The position numbers and the translations under genes were made by a program. The notes under the pieces are model-generated. The model searched no databases, was not told where the DNA came from, and was given only the letters and a program-made list of their open reading frames with translations. Shown here piece by piece: positions 21,733 to 30,507 of a stretch of DNA of 64,000 nt. Location of the stretch: assembly GCA_050486405.1 (NCBI GenBank), contig JBJHDF010000021.1, positions 8,730-72,729 of the forward strand, written 5' to 3'. The first letter of the stretch is position 1. The number at the start of each line of letters is the position of its first letter. The stretch comes from JBJHDF01 sp050486405. Its GTDB lineage: Bacteria; Pseudomonadota; Gammaproteobacteria; Pseudomonadales; Cellvibrionaceae.

Positions 21733-22419
21733 TCAGCGCTTTATTTCTCTAACCCCTGTCTGCGTGGCAAGCAGGAGCACATCCGCCGGCCGCCGGGCGA
21801 ACAGGCCGTTGCTCACCACACCAGCAATCTGATTCAAGTCCGTTTCCAGGGTCACGGGACGATGAATGTTCAGGCCGTGCACATCGAGAATCACGTTGCC
21901 GTTGTCAGTGACCACACCGGTGCGGTACACCGGTTGGCCGCCCAGGGCGACAATCTGGCGCGCCACGTAGGAGCGTGCCATGGGAATCACCTCCACAGGC
22001 AGAGGGAAGCCACCCAGCGTCTCCACCAGTTTGCTCTCATCGGCGACGCAGACAAATTCAAGCGCGCAGGCGGCAACGATTTTCTCCCGGGTCAGGGCAC
22101 CGCCGCCACCCTTGATCAGCTCCAGATGCTCGTTGCTCTCATCGGCGCCATCCACATAGACGAGGGGTGGATCGGCACTGTTGAGGTCGAGCACGTCTAC
22201 ACCCTGAGCGCGCAGTCTCTGGGCGGAGGCTTCCGAACTGGCCACGGCGCCGGCAAAAACAGCGCCGGACTCGGCCAGATAGTCGATAAAGTAGTTGGCA
22301 GTGGAACCGGTGCCCACCCCCACCACGCTGTCGGCGGCCAGTTTGGGCAGGATATAGTCGACAGCGGCGCGCGCCGCCGCCTGCTTTTGTGGCTCCCTGT
22401 TCTGTTGATTCCGGGTCAC
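21733..22419 (-). CDS. rpiA: Ribose-5-phosphate isomerase A
   Basis: 228 residues, full length. Interconverts ribose 5-phosphate and ribulose 5-phosphate in the pentose phosphate pathway. Signatures: 'VVGVGTGSTANYFID' (phosphate loop), 'VYVDGADESNEHLELIKGGG' (catalytic Asp/Glu) and 'GALTREKIVA' (catalytic Lys). Convergent with cyaA and divergent from ilvA, the order found in many gammaproteobacteria. Confidence 0.97.
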   Translation of the reverse strand: MTRNQQNREPQKQAAARAAVDYILPKLAADSVVGVGTGSTANYFIDYLAESGAVFAGAVASSEASAQRLRAQGVDVLDLNSADPPLVYVDGADESNEHLELIKGGGGALTREKIVAACALEFVCVADESKLVETLGGFPLPVEVIPMARSYVARQIVALGGQPVYRTGVVTDNGNVILDVHGLNIHRPVTLETDLNQIAGVVSNGLFARRPADVLLLATQTGVREIKR

Positions 22420-22551
22420 GACACCCCTCCCGTCTGAAAAATAGGGACAAGATTATACGTTTTTTGCAGCTACTGATGCTCAGAGAGAGCAAATTGGTTA
22501 CCATTGACCCCGGCAACCGAGCCACCCAAAAGCTTTCAAAAGACCAGCATC

Positions 22552-24072
22552 ATGCCCGAATCCTATATAAAGCGCATCCTCAACGCCCGCATCTACGATC
22601 TCGCGGTGGAAACCCCACTGGAAAACGCCGCACTGCTGTCCCAACGCACCGGCAACCAGGTATTGCTGAAGCGCGAAGACCTGCAGCCGGTGTTTTCCTT
22701 CAAAATTCGCGGCGCCTACAACAAACTGTTGCAACTGAGCGAGACCGAGCGGGAGAAGGGCGTCATTTGCGCCTCGGCGGGCAACCACGCCCAGGGGCTG
22801 GCCCTGGGCGCCAAGCACCTGGGTATCAAGGCCACCATCGTCATGCCCCGCACCACACCGCAGATCAAGGTGGACGCCGTGCGCGCCCGGGGCGCCAAGG
22901 TGGTGTTGCACGGCGACAGCTTCGACGAGGCCTCGGAGCACGCCCGGGAGCTGGTGGCGAGCAAGGGCCTGACCTATATCCACCCCTTCGACGATCCGGA
23001 TGTCATCGCCGGCCAGGGCACCATCGCCATGGAAATCCTGCGCCAATATCCCGGGCACATCGATGCCATCTTTGTGGCGGTGGGCGGCGGCGGTCTCTGC
23101 GCCGGCATCGCCGCCTACGTCAAGTATGTACGGCCCCACGTCAAGATCATCGCTGTGGAATCCGAAGAGTCCGCCTGCCTCAAGGCGGCGCTGGAGAAAA
23201 ACCGCCGGGTGACCCTGCCCCAGGTGGGCCTGTTTGCCGACGGCATAGCCGTGGCCCAGATCGGCAAGGAAACCTTCCGGGTGCTGAAGCAGACCGTGGA
23301 TCAGGTGATCACCGTGAACACCGACGAAATCTGCGCCGGCATCAAGGACATCTTTGAAGACACCCGCTCCATCGCCGAACCGGCCGGCGCCGTCAGCGTG
23401 GCCGGATTGAAAAAGTACGTGGAGGAAAACGGCTGCCAGGGGCAGACCTTCGTCGCCATCGACTGTGGCGCGAACATCAACTTCGACCGACTGCGCTACA
23501 TCTCAGAACGCACGGAGATCGGCGAGAAGCGCGAGGCGATCCTGGCGGTGACCATCCCCGAGCGCCCGGGAGCTTACCGGGAGTTCTGCAAGGCACTGGG
23601 GCGACGCAACATTACCGAGTTCAACTACCGCTACGCGGACAGCAGGGATGCCCAGATATTCGTCGGAGTCCAGGTAGCCAATGGCGACGGGGACCGAAAC
23701 GAACTGGTGGCGGAACTGGAAGAACAGGGCTATCAGGTGGTGGACATGACCGACAACGAACTGGCCAAGCTGCACATCCGCCACATGGTCGGAGGCCATG
23801 CGCCCAGCATAACTGACGAAGTGATCTACCGCTTCGAGTTTCCAGAACGCCCAGGCGCCCTGTACAACTTCCTCACCCGGGCGGCCGGGCGCTGGAATAT
23901 CTCGCTGTTCCACTACCGCAACCACGGCGCCGCCTACGGCCGGGTGCTGGTGGGGATGCAGGTGCCCTCTGGCGAGCGGCGCCAGGTGAAGCAGTTCCTG
24001 GACGAGTTGGGCTATCCCTATTGGGACGAAACCGACAATGAGGCCTATCGCTTCTTCCTCGGCAACAGCTGA
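22552..24072 (+). CDS. ilvA: Biosynthetic threonine ammonia-lyase (threonine deaminase)
   Basis: 506 residues from the ATG at 22552; a TTG 48 nt earlier is less likely because family proteins begin near 'YIKRILNARIYDLAVETPL'. First step of isoleucine synthesis: threonine to 2-oxobutanoate and ammonia. The PLP lysine is Lys51 in 'FSFKIRGAYNK'; the phosphate-binding Gly loop is 'VGGGGLCAGI'. Two C-terminal ACT-like regulatory domains (about 325-415 and 420-505) mark the isoleucine-feedback-inhibited form. Divergent from rpiA. Confidence 0.97.
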   Translation: MPESYIKRILNARIYDLAVETPLENAALLSQRTGNQVLLKREDLQPVFSFKIRGAYNKLLQLSETEREKGVICASAGNHAQGLALGAKHLGIKATIVMPRTTPQIKVDAVRARGAKVVLHGDSFDEASEHARELVASKGLTYIHPFDDPDVIAGQGTIAMEILRQYPGHIDAIFVAVGGGGLCAGIAAYVKYVRPHVKIIAVESEESACLKAALEKNRRVTLPQVGLFADGIAVAQIGKETFRVLKQTVDQVITVNTDEICAGIKDIFEDTRSIAEPAGAVSVAGLKKYVEENGCQGQTFVAIDCGANINFDRLRYISERTEIGEKREAILAVTIPERPGAYREFCKALGRRNITEFNYRYADSRDAQIFVGVQVANGDGDRNELVAELEEQGYQVVDMTDNELAKLHIRHMVGGHAPSITDEVIYRFEFPERPGALYNFLTRAAGRWNISLFHYRNHGAAYGRVLVGMQVPSGERRQVKQFLDELGYPYWDETDNEAYRFFLGNS

Positions 24073-24105
24073 CTCCGCTGAAAAAGCGAAAAACAACACT
24101 ATTTC

Positions 24106-24129
24106 GGGCCTTTTCCCCGAAAAAGGCCC
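24106..24129 (+). terminator. Hairpin after ilvA
   Basis: GGGCCTTTT-CCCCGA-AAAAGGCCC forms a 9-bp stem 33 bp past the ilvA stop. The stem supplies the U-run only in its 5' arm and the sequence after it is not U-rich, so it is a moderate terminator candidate. Confidence 0.5.
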
Positions 24130-24137
24130 GCAAAACG

Positions 24138-24165
24138 TTGACTTTTACCACTCGGGGTCTAGAAT
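24138..24165 (+). promoter_or_regulatory. Sigma-70-type promoter for the small gene
   Basis: TTGACT and TAGAAT are separated by 16 bp, each matching the consensus in 5 of 6 positions. A transcript would start near 24172 and carry a leader of about 210 nt before the small gene at 24384. I see no tRNA or recognised riboswitch in that leader (24172-24383). Confidence 0.55.
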
Positions 24166-24383
24166 CAGTACCCCCCGGTGAAAAAGTGTGCGGCAGGCAC
24201 TGCCGCCGGGGCACTGGATCCGGATCGGCCTTTCGAGTGATTTACCAGGGATAGACTGCCCACCCAGGGCACGCCAGACCCGATACCACTATGTGTATGA
24301 CCATGAGCATGGTTCCCGGCCAGCGCGCCATGCGCGGGCAGGAGTTCCGTGACAAATAAAATCGTGTACAAGGTAGCTCGACC

Positions 24384-24527
24384 ATGAAACTCGATATTGT
24401 TCCTCTGGTGGTACTGATTTTTTGCCTGGGCGTTTTTGCCAGTGCGCTTGCCGCCTCTGACCTGTTTTCCAGCAGCAGTTCCGAAACATCCGAAGTCGCT
24501 GCCCGACAGAGTCAGGACTCCCGTTAA
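24384..24527 (+). CDS. Small single-helix membrane protein (47 residues), unknown
   Basis: ATG to TAA, 47 residues. One hydrophobic helix ('VPLVVLIFCLGVFASALAA', about 6-24) is followed by a Ser-rich hydrophilic tail (DLFSSSSSETSEVAARQSQ). It could be a signal peptide plus a short mature peptide, or an inner-membrane miniprotein. Support: a good upstream promoter and a ribosome-like AAGG before the ATG. It lies alone between ilvA and fau. No family recognised. Confidence 0.55.
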   Translation: MKLDIVPLVVLIFCLGVFASALAASDLFSSSSSETSEVAARQSQDSR

Positions 24528-24544
24528 CGCTTACAGCCCCGGGA

Positions 24545-25183
24545 TCAATCGCCCGTCAGGCGGTTGATCCTGTCACACCGGATTATCTCCCCATCGGTCA
24601 CCACCCAGTGCAAGGGCAGGTCCCAGTGCGCCACCGGCAGCGAGGGCTCCTCCTGACAGCGGTGGGCCAAGCCAACCCGCAGAGGCCCACAGCGCCGTCT
24701 TCCACGGGGCAACGCCGCCAGGGTTCGGTCATAGAAACCGCCGCCCATGCCCAGCCGGTTGCCCCGGCGATCAAACCCCACCAGCGGCATCAACACCATA
24801 TCCAGTTGCGCTGGCGACAGTCTCTTGCCTCGCCCCGGCTCAGGAATGCCAAAACCGTTGCGCCGCAGACGTGTACCGGGTCGGTAACGGACAAAGTTCA
24901 GGTGAATGTTGGGCCAACGGGCAAGGCAGGGCAGGTAGCAGGCCTTGCCCATGCGCCAGGCGCGGCGCAACAGGGGCCGGGGATCGATCTCCCCGTCCGC
25001 GGGCCAATAAAAAGCTACGCGCCGGGCACGCAGGAATTCCCCTCGACGCAGCAGATGCGCCTTGAGCGCCCGCGCCGCGCCGCGCTGTTCGGCTTGACTC
25101 AGGGCACGACGACGACCGCGCAAACGCTTGCGCAGCCCATTGCGGGACGATTTGCCGGACGTAAGAAGAGAGGGTTCGGCCAT
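24545..25183 (-). CDS. fau: 5-formyltetrahydrofolate cyclo-ligase
   Basis: 212 residues from the ATG at 25183; the frame stays open to 25273, but that part belongs to the 6S RNA gene. Converts 5-formyl-THF to 5,10-methenyl-THF using ATP. Signatures: basic N-terminal 'RNGLRKRLRGRRRALS' (ATP site), 'VAFYWPADGEIDPRPL' and 'NRLGMGGGFYDRTLA'. Unusually Arg-rich. Its place immediately after 6S RNA and zapA is the conserved ygfA arrangement. Confidence 0.93.
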   Translation of the reverse strand: MAEPSLLTSGKSSRNGLRKRLRGRRRALSQAEQRGAARALKAHLLRRGEFLRARRVAFYWPADGEIDPRPLLRRAWRMGKACYLPCLARWPNIHLNFVRYRPGTRLRRNGFGIPEPGRGKRLSPAQLDMVLMPLVGFDRRGNRLGMGGGFYDRTLAALPRGRRRCGPLRVGLAHRCQEEPSLPVAHWDLPLHWVVTDGEIIRCDRINRLTGD

Positions 25184-25221
25184 GGAAACAGCCTGGCGGA
25201 AACAGACAAATGGAAAGGTGA

Positions 25222-25400
25222 AGATAGCCCCGATGATGCCGCTGCCAAGAGGGCCTCGAACCCAAAGGTTCAAGGTGGCGATGCCAGTGGTGCTTTAGGC
25301 TTTCCGTCTTGCGGACCTGCTCACCGCACCGACAAGGCAAAGCCGGCACTACGGTTATCGGCTCAAGGACTAAGTCGGCTGGCTAACATCCCAGGGCTGA
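25222..25400 (-). ncRNA. ssrS: 6S RNA
   Basis: About 179 nt on the minus strand between zapA and fau, the standard ssrS position. Blocks shared with E. coli 6S RNA: CTTGAGCCGATA, GGTGAGCA, AAGCCT, CACCTTGAACC followed by a GGGTTC pairing arm, and GGCAGCGGCATC near the 3' end. The ends (AGCCCTGG and its complement near 25224-25232) can close the terminal stem. 6S RNA mimics an open promoter and sequesters sigma-70 RNA polymerase in stationary phase. Ends are estimates from the promoter and the closing stem. Confidence 0.9.
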
Positions 25401-25404
25401 CCCC

Positions 25405-25410
25405 AGTATA
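25405..25410 (-). promoter_or_regulatory. -10 element of the 6S RNA promoter
   Basis: On the minus strand TATACT lies about 7 nt before the predicted 6S 5' end. The -35 region is poor (TTACAG-like at 18 bp spacing). Confidence 0.6.
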
Positions 25411-25452
25411 GCAGTTCCCAGGTGACAGCTGTAACCCGCGCGGGGAAAAACC

Positions 25453-25755
25453 CTAGCGGGCGGATTCGAGTATCTTGAAGGCCCGATCTATTTTGTCGTG
25501 CAGGCGCTGCAGTTCTGCCTTGCTGGCGGTTTTGCGGCTGGCGGAGTTTTTGGCCTTAAGCAGTTCGTGGCTGAGGTTGAGGGCCGCCATCACGGCGATG
25601 CGCTCCAGCCCCACCACCGAACCGGCGCCCTTGATGCCGCGCATGCGTTCGTCCAGCAGTTGCGCCGACTCCAACAGGGCACTGCGCTCGCTGGGTGGAC
25701 AGGCCACCTGATAGTCCTTGTCCAGAATCCTGACCGTAACGGTTTCACTGCTCAT
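25453..25755 (-). CDS. zapA: Cell division protein ZapA
   Basis: 100 residues, full length. Cytoplasmic FtsZ-ring stabiliser. N-terminal beta part 'VTVRILDKDYQVACPPSER' with the usual CP motif, then 'LDERMRGIKG' and a C-terminal coiled coil (60-100). It lies 17 bp downstream of a ZapB-like coiled-coil gene and upstream of 6S RNA, the conserved layout. Confidence 0.95.
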   Translation of the reverse strand: MSSETVTVRILDKDYQVACPPSERSALLESAQLLDERMRGIKGAGSVVGLERIAVMAALNLSHELLKAKNSASRKTASKAELQRLHDKIDRAFKILESAR

Positions 25756-25772
25756 ACAGACCTCCTGCCGAC

Positions 25773-25979
25773 CTACTCGGCTTCCAGGCTCTTGAGCCGT
25801 TTGATCATGGACTCGACACGGGTGCGGGCCAGATCGTTCTTTTCCATCAACCGGGTGCGCTCGCGCAGCCAGTCACCCTCCCGCTCCCTGAGATCCCGGT
25901 TCTCCTGTTGCAGGCTGGCGCACTGCTCCAGCAGCCTGTCCAGTTTGGCTTCCAGGGATTTCAACAGATCATCGGACAT
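25773..25979 (-). CDS. Small coiled-coil protein (TIGR02449, ZapB-like)
   Basis: 68 residues, almost entirely heptad coiled coil ('LEAKLDRLLEQCASLQQENR', 'LRERTRLMEKNDLARTRV'). This family precedes zapA in pseudomonads and relatives and is presumed to act at the divisome like ZapB. Divergent from ygfB, with 171 bp between starts. Confidence 0.85.
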   Translation of the reverse strand: MSDDLLKSLEAKLDRLLEQCASLQQENRDLREREGDWLRERTRLMEKNDLARTRVESMIKRLKSLEAE

Positions 25980-26150
25980 AGGCGCAGGGACCGGGTGGAT
26001 TTACCGGCTACTATATTGCGCCCGGCACAGGCGGTCAATCAACCACCACAGAACCGCGTCACGGAATCTGGTAGCATAAACGAACATGAGAACATTGTTG
26101 CAACAGCCTTGAGCGCGACAAGAAACAGCCCTGAACGAGCCCAATCTGAC

Positions 26151-26729
26151 ATGAGTGACTCCCCCACCCTGCCCAACACTTTCGAAATGCTCAACCGCCT
26201 GATCGTACCCCGGGGTGCGCTGAGCTCTCCGGCAGAACTGCACGGCATGCTCTGCGGCAAGCTCAGCGGCGGCGCCGCGCTGGACAGAGACGACTGGCTG
26301 GGCACAGCGGTGGAGTTTCTCGACCTCACCGATGCGCCGGACGCCGAGATATCCGGCGCCCTGGATCGGCTGCTGGCGGATACTGCCACACAGCTGCAAA
26401 GTGAAACCTTCGCCCTGGAATTGTTGCTGCCTGACGATCGCGCGCCTTTCGAGCAGCGGGTGGAAGCGCTGGGGCAGTGGTGCCACGGCTTTCTCAACGG
26501 TTTTGGCAGCGCCGGCATTGCCGGCGACCGCCAATTGTCCGCCGAGGCCGCCGAAGCGCTGCGGGACTTCGCCGCCATTGCCCAGATCGAAGCCGAACCC
26601 GAGGAAAATGAGGAGGGCGAAGCCGACCTGATGGAAATCAGCGAGTATGTCCGCATCGCCGCGCTCAACCTGTACCTGGAACTGGCCGGACCCGCCAAGA
26701 GCGCGCCAGCCAACAGTACGCTGCACTGA
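26151..26729 (+). CDS. YgfB/UPF0149 family protein
   Basis: 192 residues from the ATG at 26151; the frame is open further upstream but overlaps the opposing ZapB-like gene. All-helical, with the family opening 'SSPAELHGMLCGKLSGG' and the middle 'WCHGFLNGFG'. In Pseudomonas aeruginosa a YgfB protein affects beta-lactamase regulation; elsewhere the role is unknown. First gene of ygfB-pepP-ubiH-ubiI, 12 bp before pepP. Confidence 0.93.
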   Translation: MSDSPTLPNTFEMLNRLIVPRGALSSPAELHGMLCGKLSGGAALDRDDWLGTAVEFLDLTDAPDAEISGALDRLLADTATQLQSETFALELLLPDDRAPFEQRVEALGQWCHGFLNGFGSAGIAGDRQLSAEAAEALRDFAAIAQIEAEPEENEEGEADLMEISEYVRIAALNLYLELAGPAKSAPANSTLH

Positions 26730-26741
26730 CAGAGGCGCACC

Positions 26742-28061
26742 ATGAGAATCACCCGACAGGAATTCGCCCGCCGCCGCAAGGCCCTGATGGCCGCCATGGA
26801 GCCGGACAGTATCGCCATAGTCGCCGCCGCCCCGGAAAAACCCCGCAGCCGCGATACCGACTACCCCTACCGTCAGGACAGCGATTTCTACTACCTGTCC
26901 GGCTTTCCCGAACCCGAGGCGGTACTGGCGCTGATCCCCGGCCGCGCCCACGGCGAATATGTGCTCTTTTGCCGGGAGCGGGATCCCGCCCGGGAAATCT
27001 GGGACGGCCACCGCGCCGGCCCCGAAGGCGCCTGCAACATCTACCAGGCCGACGACGCCTTCCCCATCGACGACATCGACGAGATACTACCCGGCCTGAT
27101 CGAGGGTCGGGAGCGGGTCTACTACGCCATGGGCAAGGACCCGGATTTCGACAGCCACGTCATGTCCTGGATCAACACCATCCGCGCCAAGGTGCGCTCC
27201 GGCGCTACTCCGCCCGGTGAATTTCTGGATCTGAGCCATTTCATCAACGACATGCGGCTGTTCAAGAGTGCCGCCGAACTGCGCCTGATGGGTGAAGCCG
27301 CCGCCATCACCGCCCGGGCCCACTGTCGGGCCATGAAATTCGCCTCGCCCGGCCGTACCGAGTATCAGTTGGAGGCGGAGATACTGCACGAGTTCGGTCT
27401 CAGCGGCGCCCGCCACCCGGCCTACAACAGCATTGTCGGCAGCGGCAGGAACGGCTGCATCCTGCACTACATCGAGAACACCGCCACCCTGAAGGACGGC
27501 GATTTGGTGCTGATTGATGCCGGCTGCGAACTGGAGCACTACGCCGCCGATGTCACCCGCACCTTCCCGGTCAACGGCCGTTTCAGTCCCGAACAAAAAG
27601 CCCTGTACAACATCGTTCTGGAGGCGCAACTGGCCGCCATCGAACAGGCTCGCCCCGGCAACCACTGGAATGACCCCCACGAAGCGGCACTGAAAGTCAT
27701 CACCGCCGGCCTGGTAAAGCTGGGGTTGCTGGAGGGCGAACTGGATGACCTGCTGGCCGACGAAGCCTACCGGCCCTTTTTCATGCACCGCACCGGCCAC
27801 TGGCTGGGCATGGACGTGCACGACGTGGGCGACTACAAGGTGGATGGCCAGTGGCGACTGCTGGAGCCGGGCATGGTGATGACCGTGGAACCGGGCATTT
27901 ACGTGGCGCCGGACAACGATCAGGTGGCGCGCAAATGGCGCGGCATCGGCATTCGCATTGAGGACGATGTGGCCGTCACCAGGGACGGCCCCCAGGTGCT
28001 GTCGTCCGGCGCCCCAAAAACCGTGGCCGAGATCGAAGCCCTGATGGGCGCGGCGGTCTGA
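26742..28061 (+). CDS. pepP: Xaa-Pro aminopeptidase
   Basis: 439 residues, standard for PepP. Cytosolic dimanganese peptidase removing N-terminal residues before proline. N-terminal domain (1-170), then pita-bread catalytic domain with metal ligands in 'LVLIDAGCELEHYAADVTR', 'HRTGHWLGMDVHDVG', 'VMTVEPGIYV' and 'GIRIEDDVAVT'. Directly upstream of ubiH by 5 bp, as in E. coli. Confidence 0.96.
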   Translation: MRITRQEFARRRKALMAAMEPDSIAIVAAAPEKPRSRDTDYPYRQDSDFYYLSGFPEPEAVLALIPGRAHGEYVLFCRERDPAREIWDGHRAGPEGACNIYQADDAFPIDDIDEILPGLIEGRERVYYAMGKDPDFDSHVMSWINTIRAKVRSGATPPGEFLDLSHFINDMRLFKSAAELRLMGEAAAITARAHCRAMKFASPGRTEYQLEAEILHEFGLSGARHPAYNSIVGSGRNGCILHYIENTATLKDGDLVLIDAGCELEHYAADVTRTFPVNGRFSPEQKALYNIVLEAQLAAIEQARPGNHWNDPHEAALKVITAGLVKLGLLEGELDDLLADEAYRPFFMHRTGHWLGMDVHDVGDYKVDGQWRLLEPGMVMTVEPGIYVAPDNDQVARKWRGIGIRIEDDVAVTRDGPQVLSSGAPKTVAEIEALMGAAV

Positions 28062-28066
28062 CCGCC

Positions 28067-29287
28067 ATGGCTACCGCCAAAGCGCCGAACACCTGGGATA
28101 TCGCCATAGTCGGCGGCGGCATGGTGGGTGCCAGCCTCGCCTGCCTGCTGGCCCGCAGCCAACCCCGCTGGCGGGTGGTTTTGCTGGAAAGCCAACCCAT
28201 TCGCCGCAGCCAGTACCAAAGCAGTTTCGACAACCGCTCCACCGCCCTGGCCCGGGGCAGCCTGGACCTGCTGGCCCGCGCCGGCCTCTGGCCGGAACTG
28301 GCCGCGCACGCCACCCCCATCCAGCGCGTTCACGTCTCGGATCGGGGCCACCCGGCGGGCCACCTGATCGAGGACGGCGAACCCCTGGGACAGGTGGTGG
28401 AAAACCCCTGGTTGGGGCAGGTGCTGCTGCGGCAACTGCAGGCCAGCGGCGTCGAGTATCTGGCCCCCGTGACCGTGCAGGCACTGCTCCCCCGGCGGGA
28501 CAGCGCGCAACTGTCACTGGCCGATGGCCGCACCCTGCACACCCGATTGGCGGTGATAGCCAACGGCGACCGCTCGCCTCTGGGCCGCACCCTGGGCATG
28601 GATGCCACGGTGACCGACTACCATCAGACGGCACTGGTGGCCAACGTCCGCTTCAGTGAGCCCCACGGGGGCACCGCCTACGAGCGCTTCACCGCCGCAG
28701 GGCCTCTGGCCCTGCTGCCCCTGGGTCAGAACGCGGACAGTCGCCGGGCCGCCCTGATCTGGACCCACGACACCAATACCGCCCCCCGCTGGTTGGCGGC
28801 GCCGGAGCCGGAATTTCTGGCCGGCCTGCAGGACAGTTTCGGCTGGCGGCTGGGGCGCTTCGAACGGGTGGGCAGTTGCCAGGCTTTCCCCCTGAGGTTG
28901 GTGAGCGCCAACGAACAGGTGCGCTCGCGCCTACTGCTGGCCGGCAATGCCGCTCACTTCCTGCACCCGGTGGCCGGCCAGGGTTTCAACCTGTCCCTGC
29001 GCGACTGCGCCTGCCTGACGGATACCCTGGCGGAGGCGGCCCGCAGCGGGTGCGACCCGGGCGAGCTGTCGGTGCTGGAGGACTATCTGGCCCGGCGCCG
29101 CGGCGATCAGTGGCTCACCAGCGGTTTCAGCGACAGCCTTACCCGGCTCTTCTCGCGCCGGGACCCGGGTGCGGTACTGCTGCGACAACTGGGGTTGCTG
29201 ACGCTGGACCTGCTGCCACCAGCGGGCCGCCTGCTGGCTGCCCAGACCATGGGCACGGCCACCTGGCAGAGTGGAGCGCGCCCATGA
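28067..29287 (+). CDS. ubiH: 2-octaprenyl-6-methoxyphenol hydroxylase (UbiH)
   Basis: 406 residues. FAD monooxygenase of ubiquinone synthesis. Rossmann motif 'IAIVGGGMVGASLACLLARS'; second FAD motif 'LLLAGNAAHFLHPVAGQGFN', in which Asn replaces the Asp of most paralogs, typical of UbiH. Named UbiH because it directly follows pepP. It ends with ATGA overlapping the next hydroxylase gene. Confidence 0.93.
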   Translation: MATAKAPNTWDIAIVGGGMVGASLACLLARSQPRWRVVLLESQPIRRSQYQSSFDNRSTALARGSLDLLARAGLWPELAAHATPIQRVHVSDRGHPAGHLIEDGEPLGQVVENPWLGQVLLRQLQASGVEYLAPVTVQALLPRRDSAQLSLADGRTLHTRLAVIANGDRSPLGRTLGMDATVTDYHQTALVANVRFSEPHGGTAYERFTAAGPLALLPLGQNADSRRAALIWTHDTNTAPRWLAAPEPEFLAGLQDSFGWRLGRFERVGSCQAFPLRLVSANEQVRSRLLLAGNAAHFLHPVAGQGFNLSLRDCACLTDTLAEAARSGCDPGELSVLEDYLARRRGDQWLTSGFSDSLTRLFSRRDPGAVLLRQLGLLTLDLLPPAGRLLAAQTMGTATWQSGARP

Positions 29288-30507
29288 GCTTGGAGCGCCA
29301 GCACGACCTGATCATTGTCGGCGCCGGACTGGTGGGCTCGGCCCTGGCCTGCGCCCTGGCCGGCGAAGACCGGGACCTACGCATCGCCCTGCTGGAGGCG
29401 GGCCCGGAACCGATCCGGTTTACCGGCGAGGATTTCGACCCCCGGGTATCGGCTCTGACCCCTCGCTCGGAAGCCCTGCTGCGACGCCTGGGGGCCTGGG
29501 ACGTCATGGCCGCCGAGCGCCTCTGTCCCTTTACCCATATGGACGTATGGGACGGCGAGGGCACCGGCCGCATCCATTTCAGCGCCGCCGACATTCGCCA
29601 CCCCCACCTGGGGCATATTGTGGAAAACTCCCAGGCCGTGCTGGCCCTGCAGCAGAGACTGGCGCAACTGCCCGGCGTCGAGTTGATCCGCCCTGCGCAG
29701 GCTGTGGGTCTGCGTGGCGACGACAGCGAGCGGCAACTGCAGCTGGACAACGGCGACACCCTGAGCGCGCCCCTGATTGTCGCCGCCGACGGTGCCAACT
29801 CGCGCCTGCGGCAACTGGCCGGTTTTCAGGTGCGCGAGTGGGCCTACGGCCAGCGCGCCATCGTCACCCGGGTGCGCTGCACCGAAGCGCACCGCTACAC
29901 GGCCTGGCAGCGTTTTATGCACACGGGTCCGCTGGCCTTTCTACCGCTGCGCAACCAAGTTTCCGGCCACACCGATGAACACCACTGCTCCATTGTCTGG
30001 TCCGCCGATGAGGCGCTGGCAGACACCCTGATGGCACTGGATGAGGAGAGCTTCCGCCGGACTCTGGCCGACGCCTTCGAGCACCGCCTGGGTGACATCA
30101 CTGCCTGCGATCCGCGCCTAGCGATCCCCCTGCACCAGCGCCATGCCACCGACTATGCGCGCCCCGGCGTCGTGCTGGTGGGCGACGCCGCCCACAGTAT
30201 TCATCCGCTCGCAGGTCAGGGCGTAAACCTGGGACTGCTCGATGCCGATGCCCTGGCTGCGGAAATCCTGCGCGCCCGCCAGCGCAGCATTCCCCTGAGT
30301 GATATCAGCATTGGCCGCCGCTACCAGCGCCAGCGGCTGGGGCATAACCTGGCCATGATGGGCGCTATGGAAGGCTTCAAGCGGTTGTTTGGCAGCAACT
30401 CCCTGCCCCTGACGCTGCTGCGCAACACCGGCATGACGCAACTGGATTCCCTGCCCCTGCTCAAGCAGTTTATTGTGCGACAGGCCATGGGTGCCGAAAC
30501 CCCGTGA
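29284..30507 (+). CDS. ubiI: UbiI/VisC-type ubiquinone hydroxylase
   Basis: 407 residues from the ATG at 29284. A longer frame upstream overlaps ubiH by over 400 bp and is spurious. FAD motifs 'LIIVGAGLVGSALACALAG' and 'VLVGDAAHSIHPLAGQGVN'. It probably performs C5 hydroxylation. Paralogs are hard to separate by eye (UbiF is possible), but order pepP-ubiH-ubiI supports the call. Confidence 0.9.
   Translation: MSLERQHDLIIVGAGLVGSALACALAGEDRDLRIALLEAGPEPIRFTGEDFDPRVSALTPRSEALLRRLGAWDVMAAERLCPFTHMDVWDGEGTGRIHFSAADIRHPHLGHIVENSQAVLALQQRLAQLPGVELIRPAQAVGLRGDDSERQLQLDNGDTLSAPLIVAADGANSRLRQLAGFQVREWAYGQRAIVTRVRCTEAHRYTAWQRFMHTGPLAFLPLRNQVSGHTDEHHCSIVWSADEALADTLMALDEESFRRTLADAFEHRLGDITACDPRLAIPLHQRHATDYARPGVVLVGDAAHSIHPLAGQGVNLGLLDADALAAEILRARQRSIPLSDISIGRRYQRQRLGHNLAMMGAMEGFKRLFGSNSLPLTLLRNTGMTQLDSLPLLKQFIVRQAMGAETP

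Noticed and set aside
24172..24383. Possible tRNA or known riboswitch in the leader of the small gene
   Set aside because: No T-arm GGTTCGA motif, no acceptor pairing and no recognised riboswitch core.
24608..25411. 267-codon plus-strand frame opposite fau and 6S RNA
   Set aside because: It spans two confidently assigned minus-strand genes and has no domain.
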